Assembly: GCF_002245625.1 (NCBI RefSeq)
Contig: NZ_NOIG01000006.1
Location: forward strand, 310,001-374,000
Direction: 5' to 3'
Length of the DNA stretch: 64,000 nucleotides
Source: Acidovorax kalamii
Lineage (GTDB): Bacteria; Pseudomonadota; Gammaproteobacteria; Burkholderiales; Burkholderiaceae_C
The translations under genes were made by a program, and so were the position numbers. Within the stretch, counting starts at the first letter, position 1, and each line of letters begins with the position of its first letter. Shown piece by piece: positions 43,941 through 52,247 of the stretch. The notes beneath the pieces were generated by a model, which was given only the letters and a program-made list of their open reading frames with translations, was not told the origin of the DNA and did not search any database.

Positions 43941-45146
43941 ATGCACGTAGCCACGCCGCCCGCCCCTTGCCCACCTTCGACGGCACACCTGGCCCTGCCG
44001 TTTTTTGATCACGCCCACCGCGCGCTGGCCGAGGGCCTGGTTCCGTGGGCGGCCACGCAAGAGGTGGATGAAACCGACGACCGCGCCGCCTGCCGCGACT
44101 GGGTGCAACGCCTGGGCACGGGCGGCTGGCTGCGCTACTGCGTGCCCGCCGCCCATGGTGGCGCGCTGCCCGCACTCGACTCGCGCGCGCTGGTGCTGCT
44201 GCGTGAGACGCTGGCTTACCACTCGCCGCTGGCCGACTTTGCGTTTGCGATGCAGGGGCTGGGCAGCGGTGCGATCACGCTGGCGGGCAGCCCCGCGCAG
44301 CAGGCGCACTACCTGCAGGGCGTGGCACGCGGTGAGCTGATCGCCGCGTTTGCGCTCTCCGAACCTGAGGCGGGCTCGGATGTTGGCGCTATGAAAACAG
44401 TAGCAGAAAGCGCTTACCCATCAGGCGGTAGCGGCCAAAAAGACTCATATTCCTTGACCGGAACCAAGACCTGGATCAGCAACGGAGGCATTGCCGACTT
44501 TTACTGCGTGTTCGCCAAGACCGACCCGGCCGGGGGCACGCGCGGCATCAGCGCCTTCATCGTTGATGCGAACACGCCGGGGCTCGACACCTCGCGCCAC
44601 ATCCATGTGATGGCGCCGCACCCGCTGGCCACGCTGGAGTTCTCCAACTGCAAAGTGCCTGCCACTGCGCTGCTGGGCGAGGAGAACGGCGGCTTCAAGC
44701 TGGCCATGCGCACGCTCGACATCTTCCGCGCATCGGTCGCCGCTGCCGCCCTGGGCATGGCCCGCCGCGCGCTGGCCGAGGCGGTGCACCACGCCCGCCA
44801 GCGCCGCATGTTCGGCCAGACGCTCGCCGACTTCCAGCTCACGCAGGCCAAGCTGGGCGAGATGGCTGCGCTGGTGGACAGCGCCGCGCTGCTCACCTAC
44901 CGCGCGGCCTGGCTGCGCGACACCGGCCAGGTGCGCGTGACTGCCGAGGCGGCCATGGCCAAGATGACCGCCACCGAAAACGCCCAGCGCGTCATCGACA
45001 CGGCGCTGCAGCTGCACGGCGGGCGCGGTGTGGAGGTGGGCAGCAAGGTCGAATCGCTGTACCGCGACATCCGCTCGCTGCGCATTTACGAAGGCGCGAC
45101 CGAAGTGCAGCAGCTCATCATCGGCAAGGCCGTTCTGCAGGAGTAA
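43941..45146 (+). CDS. Acyl-CoA dehydrogenase
   Basis: A 401-residue FAD enzyme: [15 protein letters not shown] (substrate/FAD loop), [51 protein letters not shown] and [15 protein letters not shown] with the catalytic Glu in YEGA. It probably oxidises a cyclic or ring-cleaved acyl-CoA of the aromatic pathway. Residues about 150-169, between GSDVGAM and [10 protein letters not shown], come from an in-frame AT-rich interspersed element that lengthens a loop where relatives have a short turn. It lies 4 bases after the hydratase gene. Confidence 0.9.
   Translation: MHVATPPAPCPPSTAHLALPFFDHAHRALAEGLVPWAATQEVDETDDRAACRDWVQRLGTGGWLRYCVPAAHGGALPALDSRALVLLRETLAYHSPLADFAFAMQGLGSGAITLAGSPAQQAHYLQGVARGELIAAFALSEPEAGSDVGAMKTVAESAYPSGGSGQKDSYSLTGTKTWISNGGIADFYCVFAKTDPAGGTRGISAFIVDANTPGLDTSRHIHVMAPHPLATLEFSNCKVPATALLGEENGGFKLAMRTLDIFRASVAAAALGMARRALAEAVHHARQRRMFGQTLADFQLTQAKLGEMAALVDSAALLTYRAAWLRDTGQVRVTAEAAMAKMTATENAQRVIDTALQLHGGRGVEVGSKVESLYRDIRSLRIYEGATEVQQLIIGKAVLQE
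44388..44446 (-). repeat. AT-rich interspersed element, copy B (in-frame in acyl-CoA dehydrogenase)
   Basis: GCTATGAAAACAGTAGCAGA, AAGCGCTTACCCATCAGGCG, GTAGCGGCCAAAAAGA. Read on the minus strand this gives TTTTTGGCCGCTACCGC-TGATGG-TAAGCGC ... GCTACTG ... CATAGC. It encodes about 20 residues ([17 protein letters not shown]) without breaking the frame; codons such as GTA and TCA differ from the surrounding gene. Confidence 0.6.
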
Positions 45147-45150
45147 TCGC

Positions 45151-46818
45151 ATGAAAGCCCCCTCCGCCCAGCCCGACCACTTCGTGCACGACCGCTTGCC
45201 GCCGCCCGAGGCCTGGCCCACACTGCGCTACGACCTGCCCGAGCTGCAGATCGCCAACCAGGCCAACCTGGTGCAGGCGCTGTTCGACCAGGCCGAACGT
45301 GCGGGCCACATCGACCGCCCCCTGTTGCGCGGCCCGCACCGCACGTACACCTACCGCGACGCCCGCACCGAGGCCGCGCGCATTGCCGAGGTGCTGACGC
45401 AGGACCACGGCCTGGTGCCCGGCAACCGCGTGCTGCTGCGCGGTGGCAACACGGTGGAGATGGCGCTGGCCTGGCTGGGTACCGTCTATGCGGGGCTGGT
45501 GGCGGTGGCCACCATGCCGCTGCTGCGCGCGGGCGAGCTGGGCAGCATCATCGACCGTGCCCAGCCCACGCTGGCACTGTGCGACGGCCGCCTGTTGGCC
45601 GAGCTGCAGGCCGCGCAGACGCAGCACCCCGTGCTCGCCACCATCGTGCCCTTCCACACAGCGCCGGATGCGGCCGACCTGCTGCAGCGCGCGCAGGGCA
45701 AGCCCGGCACCACACCGCCCTGCCCCACGTCGGCGGACGACATCGCGCTGATGGCGTTCACCTCGGGCACCACGGGCGCACCCAAGGCCGCCGTGCACAC
45801 ACACCGCGATGTGCTGGCAGGCTGCGAGGCCTGGCCGCGCCATGTACTCAAGGCCACACCTGATGACATCGTGGCAGGCTCGCCGCCCCTGGCGTTCACC
45901 TTCGGCCTGGGCGGCTTGCTGGTGTTTCCGATGTGGGCCGGGGCCAGCGTGTACTTCCCCGACCAGCCCTATACACCCGAAACCATGGTGCGGCTGATGC
46001 GCGATGCGGGCGTGACCATCTGCTACACCGCGCCCACTTTCTACCGGCAGATGGCACCCTTTGCCAAGCAGATCGGCCTGCCCCAGCTGCGCACCAGCGT
46101 GAGCGCGGGCGAGGGTCTGCCGGACGCCACGCGCCAGCTGTGGAAAGAGGCAACCGGCCTGGACATGACGGACGGCATTGGCGCCACCGAAATGTTCCAC
46201 ATCTTCATTTCCTCGCCCGGCGGTGAGAGCCGGCGCGGCGCCATCGGCAAGGTGGTGCCCGGCTATACCGCCAAGGTGGTGGACGATGATGGCAATGAGC
46301 TGCCGCGCGGCACCGTGGGCAAGCTCGCGGTGATTGGCCCCACGGGCTGCAAGTACCTCGACGACCCGCGCCAAGCCAAGTATGTGAAGGACGGCTGGAA
46401 CTACCCCGGCGATGCGTTCACCCAAGACGCCGACGGCTACTTCTTCTACCAGGCGCGCGACGACGACATGATCATCACCGCCGGCTACAACGTGGGCGGC
46501 CCCGAGGTCGAAGACGCCCTGTTGCGCCACCCGGCCGTGGCCGAGTGCGGCGTGATCGGCGTGCCCGACGAGGAGCGCGGCATGGTGGTCAAGGCCATCT
46601 GCGTCCTGAAGCCCGGGCACACGGGCGACGCCGCCATGGTCAAGACGCTGCAGGACCATGTGAAGGCCACCATTGCTCCGTTCAAATACCCGCGCCTGGT
46701 GGAGTTCGTCACGGCCCTGCCCCGCACCGAAACCGGCAAGCTGCAGCGCTTCAAGCTGCGCCAGGGTGCGGCTGCATCACCCTCCGCCGCTTCGCCCAAT
46801 TCCACAAAAACAACATGA
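45151..46818 (+). CDS. Benzoate/2-aminobenzoate-type aryl-CoA ligase
   Basis: A 555-residue adenylate-forming ligase of the benzoate-CoA ligase group: P-loop MAFTSGTTGAPKAAVHTH near residue 203, PLAFTFGLGGLLVFPMWAGA aromatic pocket region, TDGIGATEMFHIFISS (A5), GWNYPGDAFTQDADGYFFYQ (A7) and LPRTETGKLQRFKLR with the catalytic Lys. It would make the aryl-CoA consumed by the fused monooxygenase. The Gly-Ile-Gly-Ala-Thr-Glu-Met-Phe-His block is typical of 2-aminobenzoate and benzoate ligases. It ends overlapping ridA (ATGA). Confidence 0.88.
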   Translation: MKAPSAQPDHFVHDRLPPPEAWPTLRYDLPELQIANQANLVQALFDQAERAGHIDRPLLRGPHRTYTYRDARTEAARIAEVLTQDHGLVPGNRVLLRGGNTVEMALAWLGTVYAGLVAVATMPLLRAGELGSIIDRAQPTLALCDGRLLAELQAAQTQHPVLATIVPFHTAPDAADLLQRAQGKPGTTPPCPTSADDIALMAFTSGTTGAPKAAVHTHRDVLAGCEAWPRHVLKATPDDIVAGSPPLAFTFGLGGLLVFPMWAGASVYFPDQPYTPETMVRLMRDAGVTICYTAPTFYRQMAPFAKQIGLPQLRTSVSAGEGLPDATRQLWKEATGLDMTDGIGATEMFHIFISSPGGESRRGAIGKVVPGYTAKVVDDDGNELPRGTVGKLAVIGPTGCKYLDDPRQAKYVKDGWNYPGDAFTQDADGYFFYQARDDDMIITAGYNVGGPEVEDALLRHPAVAECGVIGVPDEERGMVVKAICVLKPGHTGDAAMVKTLQDHVKATIAPFKYPRLVEFVTALPRTETGKLQRFKLRQGAAASPSAASPNSTKTT

Positions 46819-47219
46819 CGATGAAAAACACCCTTTTGCAGCCCGAAGGCTGGGTCACCCCCAAGGGCTACGCCAACGGCGTGGCCGCGCGCGGCACGAT
46901 GGTCTTTACCGGCGGCCAGATCGGCTGGAACGCGCAGCAGCAGTTTGAGAGCGACGACTTCATTGCCCAGACCAAGCAGACGCTGCTGAACGTGCGCGCC
47001 GTGCTCGAAGCCGGTGGCGCAGGTCCCGAACACCTGGTGCGGCTGACCTGGTACGTGACCGACCGCAACGAATACAACAGCCGCCTGAAGGAGCTGGGCG
47101 CGGTCTACCGCGAGGTGCTGGGCAAGAACTTTCCGGCCATGGCCTGCGTGCAGGTGGCGGGGCTCATGGAAGAGCGCGCGAAGATCGAGATTGAAGCGAC
47201 GGCAGTGATTCCCCCCTGA
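46815..47219 (+). CDS. Rid-family (RidA-like) protein lacking the catalytic Arg
   Basis: A 134-residue YjgF/RidA fold: LLQPEGWVTPKGYANGVAARG, VFTGGQIGWN, QTKQTLLNVRAVLEAGGAG, VRLTWYVTDRNEYN and the ending FPAMACVQVAGLMEERAKIEIEAT. In E. coli RidA the last block reads FPARSCVEV, and that Arg is needed for enamine/imine hydrolysis; here it is Met. So it is a Rid paralogue, probably not a standard imine deaminase. Last gene of the aryl-CoA operon, coupled to the ligase by a 4-base overlap. Its stop codon lies inside GC-rich element copy 3. Confidence 0.88.
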   Translation: MTMKNTLLQPEGWVTPKGYANGVAARGTMVFTGGQIGWNAQQQFESDDFIAQTKQTLLNVRAVLEAGGAGPEHLVRLTWYVTDRNEYNSRLKELGAVYREVLGKNFPAMACVQVAGLMEERAKIEIEATAVIPP

Positions 47220-47298
47220 GTCGCCTGCGGCGCCTTCCCCCGAGGGGGACGCCACCCGTGGCCTGGCAGAGCCAGCTCCACGGTGGCACTCGCCCAGG
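47211..47298 (+). repeat. GC-rich palindromic intergenic element, copy 3
   Basis: CCCCCCTGAGTCGCCTGCGG, CGCCTTCCCCCGAGGGGGAC, GCCACCCGTGGCCTGGCAGA, then a CCACGGTGGCACTCG tail. It follows the same plan as copies 1, 2 and 4. Its first bases supply the last codons and the TGA of the Rid gene. It ends just before the convergent EamA gene stop. Confidence 0.7.
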
Positions 47299-47309
47299 TC
47301 CTGCCAGTG

Positions 47310-48248
47310 CTACGCGCTGCGCCACCTGTACTGCGCACGGATGAACCACCGCTGCAAGGCTTGCCCGTACAGGATGAACGCCAGCGCCGCCCCAATCAAC
47401 GGCAGCGCGGCAAACACCCAGCCCGTGAGCAACTCGCCCCCCAGCGCCACGCCCACCAGCAAAGCCACCGCAGGGTTCACAAACGAATAGCTGCCCGCCA
47501 GCGCTGCGGACGTGTTCTGCAGCAGCCACAGGTACGCATTGAGCGCGACCAGCGTGCCAAACACCAGCAGGTAGACCCACGCCGCCCACGACTTCGCGCT
47601 GACCTCGCCCAGGGCCGAGAGCGGTTCGAACCACAGCGCCACCACCAGCCCCATCGCGCCGCCCGCAAACCATTGCGCGGCCGAGGCCATGGCAGGTGCG
47701 GGCAACGAGAGCTTGCGCGAGGCATACGAACCGACGCTCCAGGCCAGCGGCGCACCAAAGGCCAGCAGCGCACCCAGCCAGGTGGTGGAGAAGTCACCTT
47801 CCAGCGCCAGCAGCAGTGCGCCCACCACGCCCAGCGCTAGGCCGATCCAGCTGGTGACCGGCACGCGCTCGCCACCCCAACGCGACCACAGCGCCAGCCA
47901 CATGGGCATGGTGGTGACCACCGTGGCCATCAGGCCCGAGCCAATGCCCAGCTTTTGCGCAAAGCCCATCAGGTTCATGGCCAGGAACACCATGCAGCCA
48001 CCCACCACCACCGAGTTGCGCCACTGCCGTGCCGTGGGCAGGGCATGGCCTTGCCACAGCGCGATGAGCAGCATCACCCCCCCGGCACACAGGAACCGGA
48101 TGGCATTCATGAGCAGAGGCGGCATGGTCTGCACCGCTATGCCGATGGCGAAATAGGTGGTGCCCCAGACGATGTAGACCAGCAGCAGCGCCAGGGCTAC
48201 TGCCCAGCGGCGCTGTGGTTGGGCTTGCGCGTTGAAAATTGCCGGCAT
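47310..48248 (-). CDS. EamA/DMT-family exporter
   Basis: A 312-residue protein with ten hydrophobic segments in two EamA halves: LALLLVYIVWGTTYFAIGIAV near the start, FLCAGGVMLLIALWQG, and in the second half WSVGSYASRKLSLP, LVFGTLVALNAYLWLLQ, FVNPAVALLVGVALGGELL. It resembles YedA-type drug/metabolite or amino acid exporters. The chosen ATG has AGGTGA 5-9 bases upstream; a GTG three codons earlier is possible. It is divergent from the Lrp gene, a usual arrangement for an amino acid exporter and its regulator. Confidence 0.88.
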   Translation of the reverse strand: MPAIFNAQAQPQRRWAVALALLLVYIVWGTTYFAIGIAVQTMPPLLMNAIRFLCAGGVMLLIALWQGHALPTARQWRNSVVVGGCMVFLAMNLMGFAQKLGIGSGLMATVVTTMPMWLALWSRWGGERVPVTSWIGLALGVVGALLLALEGDFSTTWLGALLAFGAPLAWSVGSYASRKLSLPAPAMASAAQWFAGGAMGLVVALWFEPLSALGEVSAKSWAAWVYLLVFGTLVALNAYLWLLQNTSAALAGSYSFVNPAVALLVGVALGGELLTGWVFAALPLIGAALAFILYGQALQRWFIRAQYRWRSA

Positions 48249-48318
48249 ATTCTTCACCTGACCGAATAATTTATGGAAACCGCGAGGTTTTCGGAATTTT
48301 TACCAAAATCGAGCGGCT

Positions 48319-48807
48319 ATGCAAGCAAATATTCAGACAGATGACATGGACGCCAGAATTATTTCGGCACTGGGCGCGGATGGCCGACGTTCCTATGCCG
48401 ATGTGGGGGCCGAAGTGGGACTGTCCACCGCCGCAGTGCACGAGCGCGTGAAGAAGCTGCTGGACAAGGGCGTGATTCGCCGGTTTTCGATCAGCGTGGA
48501 CCCGGAACGCGTGGGGCTCAACTTCACCGCGTTTGTGGCGATCCGCAACGATGGCGGCGCGCACTGCCGCGACATTGCGCCGCGCCTGCGCGGTATCCCC
48601 CAGGTGGAGGAGTTGCACAGCGTGGCTGGCGAGCACGACTTCCTGGCCAAGATCCGCACCACACACGCACGCGGGCTGGAGGACGTGCTCTACCAGATCA
48701 AGGCGATTCCCGGCGTGGCGCGCACCACGAGCACCGTGGTCCTGAACACCGAATTCGAGGACCGGCCGCTGGACCTGGGCTGGGTGAATGGCGACAAGGG
48801 CGGCTGA
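48319..48807 (+). CDS. Lrp/AsnC-family transcriptional regulator
   Basis: A 162-residue regulator with N-terminal HTH (MDARIISALGADGRRSYADVGAEVGLSTAAVHERVKKLLDKGVI, in short ADVGAEVGLSTAAVHERV) and C-terminal RAM effector domain (FVAIRNDGGAHCRDIAPRL, VEELHSVAGEHDFLAKIR, VVLNTEFEDRPLDL). Lrp-type proteins sense amino acids. The 70-base divergent gap to the EamA gene is AT-rich with TTTATGG and TTTTTACCAAAAT runs that could be its site; no exact operator is claimed. Confidence 0.9.
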   Translation: MQANIQTDDMDARIISALGADGRRSYADVGAEVGLSTAAVHERVKKLLDKGVIRRFSISVDPERVGLNFTAFVAIRNDGGAHCRDIAPRLRGIPQVEELHSVAGEHDFLAKIRTTHARGLEDVLYQIKAIPGVARTTSTVVLNTEFEDRPLDLGWVNGDKGG

Positions 48808-48843
48808 TGCAGGGCGGTGGCCCCGGTCCCGCCGCGCGGCTGT

Positions 48844-49428
48844 TTACGCCGCTACCGGAGCGCGGTCCGCCTCAGTGGCAACAGCCGCCGGGGCCTGCAC
48901 CAGGCGCTGCACCAGCGCCATGTAGTAGCCCAGCGGGGGCGTGACCAACCCCGGCACCTTTGCATGGTCGTCATAGCGGCGCAGGCGGATGGCCTCCTGC
49001 GCAAAGGGCTGGGCCGCAAACTGCATCGCCTCTTTGGGCGTGAAGGGCCCGCCCTGCAGCACCAGGCTGTGCTGGGACGCGGGCGAGAGCGTCTCCCAGT
49101 ACCCCGGCTCCATGGTGCACAGGTAGCGCTTGGCATCCACATGCAGGCGGATGGGCTCCAGCACCGCGTCGGGCAGCAGGCCCCGCAAGAACGGGATGGC
49201 CATGTACTGGTGCAGGTCGTCCTGCTCGGCCGTGTCGCCCCCGGGCGCCAGCAGGTGGCCCAGGTCGTGCAGCAGGGCAGCGACGACAGTGGCCGGGGTT
49301 TCACCCGATTTTTCGGCCCACTGCGCGCACTGCAGTGCGTGCTCGAGCTGGCTGACCGCCTCGCGGCCGTACTGGTTCACGCCCCGGGTAGCGAGCAGGT
49401 GGGCAATGTCTTCAAGGCTCAATGCCAT
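48844..49428 (-). CDS. Phosphonate-locus HD-domain protein (PhnZ-like)
   Basis: A 194-residue HD protein: GREAVSQLEHALQCA (first His and the Glu shared with PhnZ), VVAALLHDLGHLLAP (HD), HVDAKRYLCTMEPGYWE, and RRYDDHAKVPG. PhnZ is a mixed-valent di-iron oxygenase that cleaves 2-amino-1-hydroxyethylphosphonate; the Tyr-Gly...Gln-Leu-Glu-His block here matches that group better than phosphohydrolases. Its partner PhnY (alpha-KG dioxygenase) is not in the window. It is last after phnE, 13 bases downstream, so it is part of the phosphonate operon. Confidence 0.82.
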   Translation of the reverse strand: MALSLEDIAHLLATRGVNQYGREAVSQLEHALQCAQWAEKSGETPATVVAALLHDLGHLLAPGGDTAEQDDLHQYMAIPFLRGLLPDAVLEPIRLHVDAKRYLCTMEPGYWETLSPASQHSLVLQGGPFTPKEAMQFAAQPFAQEAIRLRRYDDHAKVPGLVTPPLGYYMALVQRLVQAPAAVATEADRAPVAA

Positions 49429-49441
49429 GGTGTGCTCCTTG

Positions 49442-50248
49442 TCAGACCAGCGCCTTGCGGATGCGGGCCGACACCAGGTCGATGACGCTCACCGTGACCA
49501 CAATGATGAGCATCACGGCGCAGGTCTCGGCGTACTGGAAGCCCCGGATGATTTCCCACAGCACCACCCCAATGCCCCCGGCGCCCACCATGCCCACCAC
49601 CGAAGCCGAACGCACGTTGGCCTCGAAGCGGTACAGCGTGTACGAGATCCACAGCGGCATGACCTGCGGGATCACGCCATAGATGATTTCGTGCAGTGCG
49701 CTCGCGCCGGTGGAGCGGATGCCTTCCACGGGCTGCGGGTCAATCGCCTCCACGGCTTCGGAGAACAGCTTGGCCAGGGTGCCCGAGGTGTGGATCCACA
49801 GGGCCAGGACACCTGCAAAAGGCCCCAGGCCCACGGCCACCACAAACAGCATGGCAAACACCATTTCGTTGATGGCGCGGCACGCGTCCAGCACGCGGCG
49901 CACCGGCTGGTAGACCCACCAGGGCACGATGTTGGACGAGGCCAGCAGTGCCAGCGGCACGGCGGTGACCACCGCCAGCGCCGTGCCCCACAGCGCGATC
50001 TGCAGCGTGACCAGCATCTCCTGCACATAGATCTGCCACTGCGCAAAATTGGGCGGAAAGAACTCCGCCGCATAGCTGACCATGTTGCCCGAGTCGTTCC
50101 ACAGATCGAACGGGCGCATGTCGGCGCCCTTCCAGGACGCCGCCAGCAACACCAGCAGGATGCCCCACGACAGGTACCAGGCCAGGCTGCGCTTGGGCGA
50201 CGAGGTGCCGGCCAGGGTGGCCAGCGAGGGATTCAAAGCAGAGGACAT
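49442..50248 (-). CDS. phnE: Phosphonate ABC transporter permease PhnE
   Basis: A 268-residue inner-membrane permease with six hydrophobic segments. The N-terminal [14 protein letters not shown] region, [21 protein letters not shown] (start of the permease core), [20 protein letters not shown] and the EAA-like loop [17 protein letters not shown] are typical of PhnE. A single permease gene is present, presumably a homodimer. Between phnD and the HD gene. Confidence 0.93.
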   Translation of the reverse strand: MSSALNPSLATLAGTSSPKRSLAWYLSWGILLVLLAASWKGADMRPFDLWNDSGNMVSYAAEFFPPNFAQWQIYVQEMLVTLQIALWGTALAVVTAVPLALLASSNIVPWWVYQPVRRVLDACRAINEMVFAMLFVVAVGLGPFAGVLALWIHTSGTLAKLFSEAVEAIDPQPVEGIRSTGASALHEIIYGVIPQVMPLWISYTLYRFEANVRSASVVGMVGAGGIGVVLWEIIRGFQYAETCAVMLIIVVTVSVIDLVSARIRKALV

Positions 50249-50282
50249 GGAGACACCCGGGTCGCAACAAGAAACCTACGGA

Positions 50283-51230
50283 TTACTTCAACGACGCCAG
50301 CTGCTGGTCGATCTCGGCCAGGCGGGTCTTCTTGTCAGCATCGGCCAGCGTCGCGTCGGCCTCGATCTTGTTGCGCTTGCCGAAGAGGTCTAGCTGGCGG
50401 ATGGGGGTGAGCTGGGCATTGGTCGATGGTTTGAAGCCCGAGAGCTTGGAGATCTTCATCACGATCTCCTTCTCGCGCGCATCGGTCTTGGCGTAGTTGT
50501 AGAAGAAGTCGCGGATCTTGGTCTTGGTGGCCTCGGGCAAGTCCTTGCGCATCACCAGCGGGTCCAGCGGAATCAGGGGCGAGGTCCAGACGATCTTGAT
50601 GTCCTTGAACTTCTCGGGCTGGCGCTCCTTGATCTTCTCCAGGTTCTCGCTGTTGTTGGTGGCCACATCCACCTGCTTGTTGGCCACGGCCAGCGCGTTG
50701 GTCTCGTGGTTGGCGCTGCGCGTGATCTTGAAGTGCGTCTTCGCGTCGATCTTGTTCTGTGCAAAGGCGTAGTAGCCGGGCACCAGGAAGCCCGAGGTGG
50801 AGTTGGGGTCGCCGTTGCCAAAGCTCAGCGACTTGCCGTTCTTGAGCACGTCATCCAGGGTGGCCAGGGGGCTGTCCTTGTGCACGATGAGGTGCGAGTA
50901 GTAGCCCTGCGTGCCGTCTGCGTTCACCATCTGCGCGAAGACTTCGCCATTGGCGCGGTCCACGGCTTCCATGGCCGACTTGTTGCCCAGCCAAGCCACC
51001 TGCATCTTGTTGAAGCGCATGGCTTCGATGAGGCCTGCGTAGTCGGACGCAAAGAAGGCATTGATCTTCAGACCGGTCTGCTTGGCCATGTCATCCAGCA
51101 GGGGCTGCCAGTCGGCCTTGAGGTTTTGTGAGGCCTCGGTCGAGATCATGCCGAAGTTGATGTCCTGGGCCAACGCGCCCGTGGTCAAACCCAGCCCGAT
51201 CGTCAGGGCGGCACACAGTTTCTTGAACAT
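50283..51230 (-). CDS. phnD: Phosphonate ABC transporter substrate-binding protein PhnD
   Basis: A 315-residue periplasmic protein with signal peptide (LCAALTIGLGLTTGALAQ) then INFGMISTEASQNLKADWQPL, FASDYAGLIEAMRFNKMQVAWLG (two short blocks), YYSHLIVHKDSPL, SFGNGDPNSTSGFLVPGYYAF (the Ser/Thr phosphonate-binding segment) and WTSPLIPLDPLVMRKDLP. These residues are the PhnD signature for 2-aminoethylphosphonate-type ligands. It lies between phnC and phnE with short gaps. Confidence 0.94.
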   Translation of the reverse strand: MFKKLCAALTIGLGLTTGALAQDINFGMISTEASQNLKADWQPLLDDMAKQTGLKINAFFASDYAGLIEAMRFNKMQVAWLGNKSAMEAVDRANGEVFAQMVNADGTQGYYSHLIVHKDSPLATLDDVLKNGKSLSFGNGDPNSTSGFLVPGYYAFAQNKIDAKTHFKITRSANHETNALAVANKQVDVATNNSENLEKIKERQPEKFKDIKIVWTSPLIPLDPLVMRKDLPEATKTKIRDFFYNYAKTDAREKEIVMKISKLSGFKPSTNAQLTPIRQLDLFGKRNKIEADATLADADKKTRLAEIDQQLASLK

Positions 51231-51275
51231 GTTGAAAGCTCCAGAGAAAGGAATTGAAAAGAAACAAAAGACCGT

Positions 51276-52136
51276 TCAGGCGGCCTGGACCATGGCGGGC
51301 GTCCACTGCGGGACGGGTGTTGGGGCATGCACGGGTGCTGGTGGGGCACCCGCTGCATCCGACAGAATTTCGTCGGCGTGCACGCCATAGAGGCTGCGCA
51401 GCAGTGCGGGCGTGAGGGCCGCCGATGGGCCGTCGTACACCACCTGGCCGTGGTGCAACGCCACCACGCGGGGGCAGTATTTGATGGCCACATCTACCTG
51501 GTGCAGCGACACGATGACGGTGCAGCGGTCCTCGCGGTTGATGCGGGCCAGGATGTCCATGACCTTGCGCGAGGATTCGGGGTCCAGCGAGGCGATGGGC
51601 TCGTCGGCCAGCACCACCTTGGCGCCCTGCACCAGCGTGCGTGCAATGGCCGCGCGCTGCTGCTGCCCGCCGGACAAGGTGGACGCACGCTGTGCATGGC
51701 ATTCGGCAATGCCCACGCGGTGCAGCGCCTCCAGCGCCAGCGCACGCTCCTGCGGCTTGAACATGCGCAGCCAGCCGCGCCACCAGGGCGTGCGGTGCAA
51801 CAGGCCCACCAGCACGTTCATCAGCACGGGCAGTCGGTCCACCAGGTTGAACTGCTGGAACACAAAGCCCACCTGCGAACGCACCTTGCGGATGTCACTG
51901 TGAATGCGCCCCGCCTGCTGCACGCAGCGGCCATCCACTTCGATCAGCGAATCGCTGGACGCATCGGCCACCACCAGGCCCGCCACGTGGCGCAGCAAGG
52001 TGGACTTGCCCGATCCCGAGGCACCAATCAGCGCCACCATCTCGCCGCGCTGCACGGTGAGGTTGATGTCGCGCAGGGCGTGTTTGCCGTTGGCGAAATG
52101 CTTGTTCAGTTGGTGGATGTGCAGTGCGGCGGTCAT
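51276..52136 (-). CDS. phnC: Phosphonate ABC transporter ATPase PhnC
   Basis: A 286-residue ATPase: Walker [19 protein letters not shown]-loop [14 protein letters not shown], signature [15 protein letters not shown], Walker [15 protein letters not shown]-loop [14 protein letters not shown] Pro/Ala-rich tail of about 25 residues extends beyond the usual end. The ATG is preceded by AGGAGG at 5 bases; a start 20 codons up would lack this. A probable PhnF operator lies 22 bases upstream, suggesting that phnCDE and the HD gene have their own promoter. Confidence 0.94.
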   Translation of the reverse strand: MTAALHIHQLNKHFANGKHALRDINLTVQRGEMVALIGASGSGKSTLLRHVAGLVVADASSDSLIEVDGRCVQQAGRIHSDIRKVRSQVGFVFQQFNLVDRLPVLMNVLVGLLHRTPWWRGWLRMFKPQERALALEALHRVGIAECHAQRASTLSGGQQQRAAIARTLVQGAKVVLADEPIASLDPESSRKVMDILARINREDRCTVIVSLHQVDVAIKYCPRVVALHHGQVVYDGPSAALTPALLRSLYGVHADEILSDAAGAPPAPVHAPTPVPQWTPAMVQAA

Positions 52137-52157
52137 GGCAGCCTCCTCGGGGTTAAG

Positions 52158-52169
52158 TCGTCTAGACAA
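52158..52169. promoter_or_regulatory. Putative PhnF operator upstream of phnC
   Basis: TCGTCTAGACAA, with an 8-bp perfect core GTCTAGAC, in the 111-base phnM-phnC gap. It resembles TTGTATAGACAA in the phnG-phnF divergent region (10 of 12 bases). Confidence 0.5.
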
Positions 52170-52247
52170 CCGGAGTTTGGTTGCGGGGCGTGACAATGCT
52201 TTGACAGTTGGGAGAAGTTTGGATGTCAGGAAAGACTTGCACGCGCT

